Assembly (NCBI GenBank): GCA_018350325.1
Contig: JAEVLN010000009.1
Span: 2,850,459 to 2,914,458, forward strand
Reading direction: 5' to 3'
DNA length: 64,000 nt
DNA from: Globodera rostochiensis
Taxonomy: Eukaryota; Nematoda; Chromadorea; Rhabditida; Heteroderidae
Below are positions 45,001 to 58,250 of the stretch, piece by piece. Position 1 is the stretch's first letter. Each line of letters starts with the position of its first letter. The notes under the pieces were generated by a model. The model searched no databases. It saw nothing but the letters and a program-made list of their open reading frames with translations, and was not told where the DNA came from. Position numbers and translations under genes: made by a program.

Positions 45001-48000
45001 ATGCATCCACTGACTTCGTACATTGTAAATGATAGGAAAATAATCACGGTTGCGGCTGTCGCCGATGGCCCATTCTTTAATTTTAATTTTTTGGGCTTTA
45101 ATTGATTTTTTTTGTGAGAATTGTATGGATTCAATCCCTTTCAATACGTTATATTTGTATTTGGGAACTAAAAGTTGATCTCCGGGTCAAAATCGGTGGT
45201 AAAAAAGGGTATTGCCAGCATTTCAATCAGATTCTCCCATTAACATCGCAATAGATTTTGAATATCTTTTATTTTCGTAAACCTTTTAAAGCTTTAAATT
45301 ATCGTTTCGTTTTTTTGGTAATTATTAATATTTTATTACATTGTAAAATTTTTTTTGTTTGAATTTAACAAATTATTTAAAAGGTGAAAACATTTTCAAT
45401 AATGCATTTCAAATGATTTCTGATTTTCTCTTTCGACAACAACGCATATTTATAAAGATATTTTCTTTAAATTTCAAACAAATATTCCTCGTGCTCGTCT
45501 CTTTAAATTAACGCCGATTTGTTGAAACTTAATTGGCAAATGCATGCATTTCAAAATCCTACGGGGCTGGAATTTTATGTTTAATCTTTAAATTATTGTT
45601 TGCATTTCGTTAAAAAATTTAACATTCATAATTTTTAGTGATAGTTTTTACTGGGTTTTATAAAGAATTATATTTTGTCAATTATTAGCATTTTATTTAA
45701 TAAAAATCTAACCCCTTTTAATTTTAAACAGTGTTGAAATAAGTTAAATAATAATAATATTTTTTCTAATGGCATAAGCTCATTGAGTTCTTTATTTAAT
45801 TAAATAATAATGTTTAAATGATAACAATTTTAATTTTATTTTTTTCCCCTTACAATTTTTCATTTGTTATTACTTTACAACAGTTTTAAATTCACATTAT
45901 ACGCATATGCTGATTTTGTTTGTTGTGGAAATATGAGTAATGAAATAAGTTCTGCTCTTATGTCTCGATGTTACCTGATGTTTGTTTTTCTTTAAATATA
46001 TTTTAATTTTCATGATTTCGAATATAATTCTCTTATAAACGAATTATTATTTTTAAAATTAAAATGAAAATTTATGAAATTGCTACTTTTTTAGGAATGG
46101 GTACATTAATTAAATTAATTATTTTAACCATCCGTTAAAAGATATTTAAAATATTTGGTTTTCACATGAAAACAATGCAATTAACAATTCATTTTTAACT
46201 ATCCAATAAACTGGCCTTAATCAGAATAAATTTATTCAAAAGCCTGTACAAATTGGTCGGCTCGTAAAATTATGTTTATTTAAATAAATATTGAAAGGTT
46301 CGGCAGTAATTGTTTTTATAAGACTGGTTTAGTGTTTTAATTTTTTACATTCATTGTAATTTGTCAAAATATCAAAAATGGGTAATTAAATTTTTATTTC
46401 ATGTAAATGACAGTTTTTGGTTTCGTTTAATTATCAATTAATCTTTGATAAGTATACAGTTTTATTTATTAAGTTATGTCTACATTTTTGGTTGTTTTTT
46501 ATTTAGAGTTAGAACAGGCTCATCTCAATTTAATATAATAAAATTTTATTAAAGATTTGTTAAAATGTATATTCTTTAAATATAAAAAAATATTAATAAT
46601 CTAAAAAAATCGTTCCAGAGCAAAGAAAAAGATCCCATAAAAGCCGCTATTTTTAATGAGGAAATGCTTTACTTTTGATATTCATTATTACAATGTTATA
46701 CTTTTTGTTATTCATATTTGTTCGATGCACCCCACTCCGGTCACCAAGCGTACGAATTGCTTTTATTTTACTCGCTCTTTTATCAAATCACTAATTAACA
46801 ATAATACTTTTGTGTTATTTTACTCTACAAATATAATTTCAACATTTTATTGATAGACAACACAGTGCCATGTAAATATATTGTTAAAGTTTAACTAAAT
46901 AAATATAGTATACAGCAAATATATGTAGCTGAAGATTAATATATTATAAAAAACGTTACTTATTTACTAACTGATTTATATATCAATATTCTACACAAAA
47001 ATCATTTAAAATCTTTTAGCATTTTAATTCGTTTCAATTCCTTCTTGTCCACTGCGCAAACCTCTGTTATTTAAATGTGTCAAATTATTATTGCAATATA
47101 TTTTGTTCAAATTTTTTTCATTTCTAATTCTTTATAAATCTCGATCGTTAGTTTAATGTCATAGCATTAAATATTTTCTTTATCCTAAAAGATTTTGAAT
47201 TTTTTTAGTTAAATTTTTGAATGATATTTATTGAAAAACTGCACGGCTTATGGCGGGAGTATTGAAACAATTAGCAATGCCAACAATGCTCTTGATGGAG
47301 TTAAATGCTAAGACACAGAATTTGAATATTAATTCTTATTATAAACGCTATGGGCAATGTCGTGTAAGGCAATTGAAGTGAAAATTACCTCCATTTTGTA
47401 TGTTTTTAATGGATTTCTAATAAATATAAAAGAGAAAATCTTGTTTTTTTTCATGGCAATACTCTTTATTATATTCGATCCCTTTTAATTCTCAGTGCTC
47501 TGTATTTTTTATATGTCTGTTGAATGTTAAAAATTTTACTTTTTTACAAAACTATTATTATTTAAATAGCGGATTTTTTTGGACAGGTATGTTATATATT
47601 TCTATGTCGAACATAAACGATTATTAATGGTATTAACGATGTATATAAAAAACGTTTTTGATTTTTCAGAAAAGCCGTCATACTGGCTCGGACTACAAAC
47701 ATTGAATGTTTACTTTTTTAAAACTTAATGTAACTATTAAAAATTCGTTTATATCAAATTTCAGATATATGTTAAGTAATGCTTTTGATTTTTTTTAAAT
47801 TTCAACAATTTTATTAATTGCTTTTATTATTATTAATTGTTGATCTAAAAATCTATTGATTGTAGTGCTGTACAAATTCAGACAAATGCAATTTTTTTTT
47901 GTTAATTAAAAATGGGGATACAGCACAACTTTGTTAGCGATGATCAGCGACGTAAATAAATTTTGAATTTATTTACTTATTATGAATGTATTTAATTGCT

Positions 48001-48665
48001 TGGATTTTTATTCGAAACTTTGATAAGATTAATTTTTGCATTTTCCTTTAGTCATAGAAGTTTGATTTTAAGTTACTTGATTGTTATAATTACATTTTAA
48101 AATGATAATTTTAATGCATTATCAAGCGTCAAGCCAGGCTGTTTTTGTATCTGAGAATTTATTAATTTATTTTTATTTAATAATCTTTTTATCAAATATT
48201 TAGTTGAATATCTTTAAACGTTTAACTTGTCTGTTTGGGAAGGTTATAAATCATTAATTGGGTTTTTAATCTCTGTTTATCATTTTATTATATTTTTAGT
48301 AAGATAATCAAATATATTTATTTATGTCAGCTCATTTGATTTTAATTAAATCACTTTTTAAAAAAATAATTTGTGCAGCATCGTTAAATGTGTTTATTTT
48401 AGAGAAATTGCTAAAAATATACTTAATAGGGCCAGCGTGATCGTCATCTAATATTTGATTTGGCAGTTTTTAATGATTATTTAAATATTAATATTTTGTT
48501 TTTATCATTTTAAAGCATTAATTGTTGTTTTAATTTAGTTATAAAGTTGTATTAATAAAATTAACTATTGACGTTTCCTTTCGTTTTTCAGTAGCATTTC
48601 AAAATTTTATGAAAAGTTTTTTATTTTTGATTATATTGTAAAATTATATTTGTTTGTTGAATTAG

Positions 48666-48728
48666 GCAATTACCACGTTGAGTCAAATGCCTGTTCAAAC
48701 CCGACAAGTGATGGTCATATTGGCGCAG
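48666..48728 (+). CDS. candidate isolated exon, 63 nt
   Basis: An AG acceptor (GAATTAG) and a GTGGGA donor enclose 21 codons that read AITTLSQMPVQTRQVM and on; GC content is much higher than the surroundings. The length is a multiple of three, like the candidates at 54485 and 56366 on the same strand. Gene unknown. Confidence 0.35.
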
Positions 48729-49532
48729 GTGGGATTCTGCACATTGTTTTAAATTTAATATAAAGTATTAAATATAATATTATTGAACGAACACAGAAAT
48801 GTCATTTTTTGCCTTTTTACAACAAAAATGATTCGCTATTCTACGTTAATTCATAGATTTTAATATTTTATTCTTGTAATTTTTAACGGAACTAGAAAAT
48901 TGCATCTAAAACGCACTTGATAATTTTATTTATTATTGAAAATTAATAAAACAAAGTTATGTTAAATTTATGCGAATAAAACTTAAATTAATTTATTCGT
49001 TTTTTCTTCAGTTTATATAAATTTAATATTTGTGATAATTTTTGCTTTACTTAGTCTTTTTTTGTTCAATTGTAATTTTGCTTAATTGCATAATATTCTT
49101 AGCAGTTGCCATAAATCAACCATAAAATATGTAAAGTAATATTTTTTACAGATTTGGAATTTGTTTTGTACTTTTTTACGCATAATTAATTTCGCTAAAA
49201 AATTTAAAAGCATACAATTTCATTAATAAATAAATATTTTATTTATTTATCCTAATTACCGATTTTTTGATTTGTTATAAATTAAATTTTTTAAATAATA
49301 GCAATGTTAATATTGGCTTCATGAGTGTGATTGATTACAAATTAAAGTCATCTTGAGGCTGTAAGAGAGACCCTTTTGTTTGCACATTTCCAATTTTTAA
49401 GCGAATTTAGTTTGTTATTTATATTGTTAATTTTTTTTTTAGAAAATAATCACATTATTCTTTGGGTTTTTGAAAATAATATTTATATAAAAAATTCTTT
49501 ATTATTTTAATTTTTTAAATTAAATTTTCGGG

Positions 49533-49889
49533 GTGTATTTAATGTCTTGTAAATTCAGGTCCGATTTAAATCTATACCATGTTAAGGTTGAGGAAAATGT
49601 CTTCGCTGCGCTGCAAGGCTTCTTATTTTTTCTCCTCCAACTTGTAGGTCCACATTCGCGCAATAATTACCCAGCGTGGATAATGCCCGACTTGTTTCTC
49701 CTCCACTTAGCATTGAAAGGAGCGGATCCATTAGCGCACAATCTACCCATTCTAATCATTGCAATTTTAATTTGCTCGTTTATAACAAGGAACAATTTAC
49801 AACTTAAATTTTTTTTTGAATTGACATTCTTATTTGTAATAGGTTTGTTTTGTGCTCAGAATTTTTATCATTTATTATATTATCAGTAA
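49533..49889 (+). other. GC-richer island with open frames on both strands
   Basis: An open frame of 118 codons on this strand contains hydrophobic stretches (GFLFFLLQLVG, NLPILIIAILIC). The reverse strand also has an open frame starting at 49731 (MDPLLSMLSGGETSRALSTL). Both look more protein-like than random AT-rich sequence, so the island may be an exon or a transposon remnant; the strand cannot be decided. Confidence 0.3.
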
Positions 49890-50456
49890 AGTTATCTTGA
49901 AACAAATATTTTATTATTTGTATTATTTTTGTAAAAAATGATTTGGTAAATAGCTTTAAGTCTTAAATATTTTTTGTTTATGGATAGCGGAACGATGTAT
50001 TTCTAAAACTCAAGCGCGCATTATTCGTCAATCCCTGTAGAAACAAGTGTTGCGTTGGATCTAAGAAACTTTGGAAACAGCTGGGCTTTTATACGCCCAA
50101 TTACATCATTTTGGGTTACATTTAAACATTTTAATATTTATTTTTTTCATAACCTTTCAGCTATTAAAATTGCGCTTTTATTCCTTTACACGTAATTATG
50201 TAATGTATACCCCCATTTTATTGCAACTGAACGCGGCGCTCATTGTTTAATTAATTATCATTGCGTATTTTTTCAAATGCATGTTATAATATAAATTTGA
50301 ATTTTCTTAATTTAAAATTTATTTCCAAAGGTTCTCTGCTAAAAATCGTGTCTAGAATTATTTCATACTTTTAAGGTTAGATAATAATAAAATTTAGACG
50401 AGACATTATTTAAATATTATTACAATTTATTTGTTAGAAATTTGATTGTTTATAAC

Positions 50457-51002
50457 TAGGGCCACGATTTATATGTACAAAAAATCTCGAAATATGGCCA
50501 TAAAATATGGATAAAAAATTTTCAAATATTATAGCAAAAAATGGGCAAGATTTCCTTCTAGAAGTAATAAGAGCAATAAAAATTTTTATAATGCAAATTA
50601 CGGCATTTTAGTGAAAATTTTTGAAAATAAGCCGAATTTTAAAACTTTTATTTTTTTGGTGGCAGAATTTTTTGTCGCAAAAAAGTTTATGTTTAGGGGT
50701 GCAGTTTTTTAATTTTGAAAAACGGTCATTAGGGGTGTATTTTTTGAAAATTTTGAAAAACGGTCCTTAGGAGTGTATTTTTCATTTTTATTGCATTTTT
50801 GTTAAGGAATTTTTAAAAATAGCAAAATATGGATAAAAATATGGAATATGGATAAAAATCGCGAAATATGGAAAAATGGAAAATATGGATTATAAAATGG
50901 GCTCGAGAAGCTCCAACAAAGTTAAAAACACTATTTATGGCATTTATACGCTGTTCCGAGTACGCAAAAAAAATATGGATTTCCATATAAATCGTGGCCC
51001 TA
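50457..51002. mobile_element. MITE of the TAGGGCCAC family, 546 bp
   Basis: Ends TAGGGCCACGATTTATATG and CATATAAATCGTGGCCCTA. The interior matches the 7056-7517 element in opposite orientation (TTATACGCTGTTCCGAGTACGC; GGTGGCAGAATTTTT). The palindrome extends five bases outside (ATAAC/GTTAT), and no 8-bp direct duplication is seen. Confidence 0.85.
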
Positions 51003-51235
51003 GTTATGAAATAAAATTGAATTTCTAAATAAATACCAAGATAAATTATTTTTTAAATGCCAATTTTTTTGATTCGTTGACGCAATTTTAAACGAAACAA
51101 ATAGCAAGAATTGTTTAAATTCTTAAACTTCCAAGAAAGCGCAAGTTTACCAACCAACAAAGGGTGAACAAAAGAGGCTGCAAACGGGTTTATTAATTAA
51201 AATCACGAAAAAATTTTATTTATTATGATTTGTTC

Positions 51236-51681
51236 GTGCTGGGTCGTTTCTTAAATTCCGCCACCATGGGCGTTTCTTAAATCCGCCACATATATTTTAT
51301 GAAGTGGTTTTAGACATCATAACTTTATTCACACTGCACTAAAATCAGTTAAACCTTATACCAATGGAAAGCTCTAAATGAGTGGAAAGCAATATAGCAA
51401 AGTTGAAGCGGTTTGATAAGTTTTAAAAAAGTTATAATGTAAGCTTACCAAATATCGAACTTTTTTGTGGTTTTCTGATCATAACTTTTTAAAATTTTGA
51501 TTTACTGCTTAGTTTAGTTTTACAAATAGTTTCTATTCATATAGAGCTTTCCATTGGTTAAGGTTTAACTGATTTTAGTGCAGTGTGAATAAAGTTATGA
51601 TATCTAAACCCACTTCATAAAATATATGTGGCGGATTTAAGAAACGCCCATGGTGGCGGAATTTAAGAAACGACCTAGCAC
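51236..51681. mobile_element. fold-back element with about 140-bp inverted arms
   Basis: The left arm (51236-51375: GTGCTGGGTCGTTTCTTAAA, TCCGCCACCATGGGCGTTTC) is mirrored almost perfectly by the right arm (51543-51681). The centre is also partly self-complementary around AACTTTTTAAAA. No coding capacity. It abuts the remnant at 51686. Confidence 0.88.
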
Positions 51682-52048
51682 CGGTTCGGCGGTGCCGATA
51701 GGCGCCGCCGAGATCATTTTGAATTTTTAACTCAATTTGTTAAGAGATTTGCAGCCAAAATGGAGTATGTCCGGCGGTGCCGACAGGCGCCGCCGGGGGA
51801 ATTTTTCACAAAAATTGGCAATCTTTGTTAAGAAAAGCAATGTTTTCATGAAGCATTTGGAGTCGAGATCGAGAATCTCGAGCTTCTTTCGAGCGAGACT
51901 CGAGACGAGATTCTCGAAAAAATCTCGGATCTCGAAAAATCTCGAAAATTCAGTTTTATTCGAGACGAGATGTCGAGACGAGATTTCTCGAGAATCTCGT
52001 CGAGATTTTTCGAGATTTCGAGACAAGATCTCGTCTCGACCGGGCTCT
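51682..52048. mobile_element. right part of a TAGAGCCCGG-family element
   Basis: Contains two GC-rich hairpin modules (51686-51711 and 51771-51796), then GAGATCTCGA/TCTCGAGA units in both orientations (51861-52038), and ends in CCGGGCTCTA, the same end as the 282-1140 element. No left end is visible; it was probably lost or interrupted next to the 51236-51681 element. Confidence 0.65.
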
Positions 52049-52461
52049 AGTATTTTGTTTTTTGAAGAAAATAAATAAATAATTATCTTTTAATTTTCTT
52101 ATTTATCATAATAAAATCTTAACGAAATCAAACGATAGGCAACAGAATTTATTTATTAAATTGTTGCGTTTCGCTACTATGCATGTTGCATTCACTGGCC
52201 AAGTTTTGAATTCATTCCAAGATAAACTTTAATTGTTTATTAACTATATTTTGCTTTATTGCTATATTTATTTACTTAAACTTTAACTAAAAGCCTTTGT
52301 TGTTTTTTGTTTTTGGTGTAAATTTATTATTTTTATAAAGTCCACGGTTTACGACAATTGTAAAATACAGTAAGTCGTTAATTAAAACTATTTAAGCTTT
52401 TGATATAACAAAAATATTAATTTAATTTTTTTAAACAAAACATTGTGGTGATAAATGCAAT

Positions 52462-52649
52462 TCAATAAATTCCTTTCCAATTCGAAGCACGAAGAGTGGC
52501 AATTTCATTTTCGGCCTTAAGAAGTTTCCGTTTCAGATGGGTATTTTCATCTTCCAAGGTTTCAATCTTGCGCTTGAATCCAATTTTCGCATATTTTTTT
52601 TTTTAACTGCCGAGTCTAAAAGCGATTCGTTTGGATCCTCGGAAGACAT
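52462..52649 (-). CDS. small leucine-zipper-like protein with one homopolymer frameshift
   Basis: Starts MSSEDPNESLLDSAV, then a run of 11 A (coding strand) breaks the frame. With one more base the frame continues KYAKIGFKRKIETLEDE and on through LKRKLLKAENEIATL to a stop, 62 residues in all. The second half is a basic stretch followed by a coiled coil with heptad-spaced L/I, as in the zipper part of bZIP proteins, but the canonical DNA-contacting basic region is not complete. It could be a 3' exon fragment, a processed copy or a small dimerising protein. Confidence 0.5.
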
Positions 52650-54484
52650 CGTTAGAAGAAGGGTATCAGGATAGTTCTTAATAGCTTTTTTTGTGGAAAA
52701 CATAAGGAATATATTCGTTGATTATTTTTGTTTGTTTAACGAACTTTTACAGTTTTTAATTATATTAAAAGATAATAATTTTTTATTTAAATTTTTTATT
52801 TAATCAATAATTTAACTTTTTTTAGATAACACTTCATATCTTATTTTTAAATTTTGTTTATCAAAATGGCAATTTTTCGATATGTTTTATAATATTTTTT
52901 AATATTTCTCTATTTTCAAACATTTAATTTTTTAAGCAAGACCGTTTGGATTGTTTTTTAATAAAATATTAAATTATTATCCTGAATGGTTATTATATTT
53001 AGTCTTTTTTGTTCACTTGTTCCGAACTTTATCTTTCATTTTGTTGTCGAACTGCGCATCTAGGTAGATGTGGTCGTCCATTTAGATTATATGTTTATTT
53101 TAGCGTTTTTTGTATTTATGAAGAAATAATTATATAAATGACAAAATTCTATTGAATAGTTCTCCTTTTAAATAGTGCTTATGATTTTTTGCAGAACCAG
53201 AAATATTTTATAGCTTCAATTTAATATAATTTTTTAAATTAATCATCCCAACATTTCCACCAGCGCTTATTTTGTGTATTTTATTACAAAATATTGATAA
53301 ATATTTTTAAATATAAAGATTTGTGTGTGCATTTACATTGTTAGTATTCTTAGACAAATAGAAACAAACAATTAAAATTTATTTTGTTGATGCTTTAATA
53401 TTAAATTAAGACTAAAAATAATATTTATCATTTTGTTTCTTGTGACATCTAATTAGATTTTTTACCGCCTTTGGTTATAATTTTAAAAGAAGGGTATTAA
53501 TATTATCAATTCCTTGTTTATTTTCTTAAAGCTATTGATTCTTCCTATTTTAATAATCGTGAAAATGCGTGCTGACTGCAATAGAACGGACTCTCTTGCT
53601 TTTAATTTATTTTAATTTTACGGTTTGTCAATAATATTTCAAGATATTTAATGCTAATTTTAAATTACTTTCAAAAACTGTTTTTTTTAATAAAATTATT
53701 TCTTGAGTAATTTTTTTTTAATTTTCAACATGCCGCACATTTTATTATATTTGTTTTCATATTTTTAATCATTCAAACATTCGCTTAAGCAATTAATTTT
53801 GTTTGTGGCAAAAACAATCGTTTGTTGATAAGAATTTTGTTGTTGATTCAAAATTTTACGCTACAATAATATTATTTTTAAATATTATTATTCGTATATA
53901 ATAGAATTTTAATAAATTCATAATTGAATGACAATAATAAAAACATAATTTTTAAACATGGGCAAACCATAAAAGTTCTTTGAATAGTCGATTCATAATA
54001 ATCTCATAAAATCCTAAGATAAATATTTACTTTAAATAGGTGCAAAAAAAACTTGTTTGATGAAAAAATGATGGTGTACTTTAACAAGGCACAACGCAAC
54101 GAATTAATAAAAAAAATTTGTAAAATATTAACTTTAATTTTAATATACCCACACTTTAAAACAAATTGGACTATGCTTTAAAAATAATTTTATTTTTCAG
54201 TTAATTGAAATTTAAACCATGAAAATATTTAGATAATTATTCAACTTAAAATAAGCACAATAAATTCAAAGATTATTAATTAAATAAAAACATAATACTT
54301 AATTAGAATTCCAAAAATGTAAAATCGTTAAAAAAATTTATACATCATAACCATTCTTATTATGTATTAGATCTGATATTTTAGACTATTTTCATTTTTG
54401 AGGGTTTATTTTTTGCTTTACTGAATAAAATGAAAAAATGAAACGCAATTATTCAAAAATTGATTTTTGTGTTTCTTTGCACAG

Positions 54485-54514
54485 GAGGCAATGGCCATTG
54501 AACTTGAAGATGCT
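54485..54514 (+). CDS. candidate isolated microexon, 30 nt
   Basis: TTGCACAG acceptor, ten codons EAMAIELEDA, then a GTGAGC donor. Very short, so chance cannot be excluded; phase 0 like the candidates at 48666 and 56366. Confidence 0.3.
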
Positions 54515-56365
54515 GTGAGCCTCCCCCACCCCCCGAAAAAATCGATGATTTTTTTGTGATGAGAACTAAAATCTTCTGCTAAATCATCATTTAATACTTA
54601 AACATAAAAGCAATAGGGTTTATATTTAATTTCTTCTAGATTATATTAGAATGATAAAAATGTGCACATGATTATATCAAATTATAATTTGAATATAACT
54701 ACTAACGTAGTTGTTTTACTTTGATTGTATATATCACAAGATATTTTGCATAATAAAATTATTTTCTATTTATTTAAAGCATTTCGCCTAAAGTTTGCCA
54801 AAAATTCTACATTTTGGTTCTTTTTCCTTGCCCTTTTCCCCCTTTTCCCGCTTTCGCTTAATTGGTTTTTACATAATGATCAAATTGATAAGGTTTCTTT
54901 GATTTATTACATTAATTTACAGATGGTTGGATTGTCTATATTGATTTAATATTCAATTATGCTGACTGTGCTGTTTTTTAATGATAAGCAACCTTTTGCA
55001 ATTGAAATTTAATTGACATTGTCTAGGTTATTTTAAACTCTGTGATATGATGGGAAATTGGTGAAATGTAAACTTCACGAAGCTGTTATCTTAGTAGCTC
55101 GAATTGTGTTCATTTTGTAAAAAAATATTAAATATATTGCTAAAAAATTACATTTTTAAAAGGAAAGGCAAATAAACTTTAAATTTTCAATAAATTCCAA
55201 AAGTAATTTCTTAATTGATTAAACCATAAACTAAAAAATGTCAAAAATAAATAAAATCTTTCGGTGCATCATGTGCTCCCTTATTTTTCCAGCGATTAAT
55301 ATTTATTTAGCAAAATGCCATCCTTTTTAATCGGAAAATTGCAATAAAATATATATTGATAATATTGAAGTATGCTTACTTAAAATATTCATGGAATTTA
55401 AAAAAAAGAAATAAAAAACAATATAAAAAATATGAGCATAGTTTTGTTTATTTGGCAAAAAATGTAATTGTCAAAATTTAAAGTTTTTCAGAAGAAATAA
55501 ATACAATAAAATTTTTAATATTTTCTTTCAATGAACAGAGATTGCTATCTACAAAAAAGCAAACACTTTTGCCTAAAAACAAGAAATAAGTTTAAAAATA
55601 AATTAAGCTTTAAGCTAAATATTAAAATTAATTAATATTATTCATTTAATCATACAAATTTATTGTGCTAAACAATTCAATAAAACTTTTATATTTAAAT
55701 ATTTTCGATTTCGATATATTGTTTAATTATTATTATTTTTTAATTATTTCTGTTACTTTTTATAAGCCATTGTTTAATTGCTTTTTCTTTACATAGTTGA
55801 CGAATAACACTTATCATTAATTTAAGTGACTTCTTAATAAACAAAGATGGACCAACTGATAGAAGGAAGCATTTATTTAATATGTTTAAAATTATTTTTA
55901 GCTCATTATCAAATTTTGTGTAACCTTTTGGCATTAAGTACAAAATATTTATGAACATGCACTGTTAATTTTAGAATAATGAAACTCATTTTTATATAGT
56001 ATTTTATGTGTTGTGGAGTTTGTCTTACGCATTGACCTGATCGGAATTTCTTGATTGGTGATCAGTTAAATTAAAATAAAAATCTGCTTCGGTTTAATAA
56101 CTTTTAATTTTTAAGCATCGGTTAAACAATTTGCATTTGTTGTTTTATTATGAATTGTTTTTAGTTATCACTATCAATTGCTTTTTTATAATTTATTTAG
56201 GTATACATAAATGTAACTTTAGAAAAACTTTAACATTATTAACCCGAATAATTTTCTTGGTGTAAATTTAGTATAAGATAATAATAATGTACCATAGAGC
56301 TTTTGAGTGCATTTTTTGTTTATTTTGTTTAAAGTTTCTAGTTTTTAAATTGTATTGTTTTACAG

Positions 56366-56413
56366 CTAAATATTGAATTTGAGGGCAAAACGCAATTCAG
56401 GAAAAAATTGATT
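56366..56413 (+). CDS. candidate isolated exon, 48 nt
   Basis: TTTTACAG acceptor, sixteen codons LNIEFEGKTQFRKKLI, then a GTAAAA donor. A strong acceptor and a codon pattern unlike the AT-rich surroundings. Gene unknown. Confidence 0.35.
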
Positions 56414-58162
56414 GTAAAAATTTTAAAGAAATGTATTAATTTTAATAATAAAAAGCCAAAATTATTATATGAAAATCTTATTATTATTTCTCAGATGAAT
56501 ATAGACAAAATTTCCAATTTCTTCATAACATTTTAATGGTAAAAGTTTATGCTATGAATATTGACTAATTGTAATTAAAAAAGGAATTACAATGAAACAG
56601 AAATTTCATTTGTCAAAACCGTAAAATAATGTTTAATACTTCTATTATCGCACAATAAATGTTATGGTTTATTACTTTTTGTAAAAATGAATAAATTCGT
56701 GCGTATGGAAATGCAATTTTGTAAGCTCTTATTTTATTGTTTTTTTATTTAACAATTTTTTGACGTTTTAAAAAAATAGAAAAATTTAAGTATGTGAAAA
56801 CAATGTGCAAACCAACGGCATTTCTTTTCGTCGTCAAAAAATGGCTAAATTTAAATATTTTAAGAGGAAGAATAAAAAAGTGAAAAGTTATCCGTTAAAA
56901 AAGTCAACATTTATCAAATGTTATTAAAAATTATTTAATTCAGCGCATAAATTAACATCAATTTAAGTTATAATTAGCAAATCAGGATTATTGCGCATGC
57001 ACACGTAAATAATTATTTTTGAAATTTAATAATACATCGATACGCAGACCAAAAAGAATGAATTTTGGGAATTGTTTGGCCATTCTGTTGGACGTTCTAT
57101 TTTTGTTTAGATTTAAAATACGATGATTTTATATTCTATTATTGGTTTTTTACATTATGATGTTAATTTTAATGTGAGTTTTTTTTTCTGACAGGCTTTT
57201 GTCCATAGCTTGGACATTTTTGAATAAATTATAAAAGGAACGCTCTAACAAAAATTTGAGAGAACTAAAATTAATGATAACTGCTTCTCACTTTAATTTT
57301 AAAAGGGTATATGTTGCCGTATATTCAACCTATTTTTTTTGTTTGTTTGTTAATGTTATTATATAGTCTCTTGTGATGGTGTTTCCATAGCATGCCGGAC
57401 GGTCTCACATTGAGCCTTTATATTATTATTTTATTGTCTATTAATTAACACTGCGTAAATATTACATTTTTATGAAAGCGTTTTGATAAACGTCCATTGC
57501 GACAAGCAATTGTGTCAAGATCAAGATCCACGTTCTGCTCATTCGGGAGCGTACCGGATGTAGTGTGTTTATTTCGTCTGAATAAAATTTAAAACGAAGA
57601 TGTAGGACAAGCAAAGAGGTTTACAAAAAGCAAACTTTGACTGTTTTCACAAAATAAGGAATTACATTTACAAATTTAAAAAATTATTTATATTTTTAAT
57701 TACTTTTAAGCTTTTAATCTTGGATCGGTTTTCCATTAGCTCATTGTCCATATCGTCAAAAAAAATTTCCAACTATTCTTTATGTTAAGTACTATATTCC
57801 CTGTTTACTTTTATTTTTTTATAACTATTTTAATTCTGTTTATAATATTTTAAAATTATATTTTAGTTTTAATTTAATTTATATCATTAATTTCGCAAAT
57901 TTTCGTTAAAAAATAAACTTGGGTTATTTTGTTTTTTTATTTATTTTAGAACAAGATAGAAATAAATATTTTATTAATATCATCTAGAATATCATTGAAT
58001 TTATACAAGGATCTTTTTCTAGGATCTGTACCAGATTACACACGTATATTGAAATGCCGATTTGGCTAAGTTTTATATTTAATCATTATAATTTAATCGC
58101 AACATTCATTTATGTTACAAATTATTTTATTGTAGTTACGGCGCATTTCTTTTCGTCTTAAT

Positions 58163-58250
58163 AATTTCAATAATTCCTTAAATATTTTTTATATCTTTAC
58201 ATGAATTTTTTGTCCCAAACATTTACTTACTTATTCAAAGCCGACAACGG
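58163..58250 (+). repeat. dispersed duplication, copy 1
   Basis: AATTTCAATAATTCCTTAAA through CAAAGCCGACAACGG matches 60746-60831 with a single-base indel. The flanks are unrelated. Confidence 0.9.

Larger units (their letters stand above)
42044..50456. other. AT-rich gene-poor region, part 1
   Basis: Very high AT content and almost no long open frame. GC-richer islands with splice-like borders occur near 42493-42550, 47248-47370, 47670-47708, 48666-48728, 49600-49760 and 49988-50120. None matches a family I know. No MITE with intact target duplication was found. Confidence 0.5.

Noticed and set aside
50449..51010. 8-bp target duplication for the 50457 element
   Set aside because: Flanks TTTATAAC and GTTATGAA are inverted to each other, not direct repeats.
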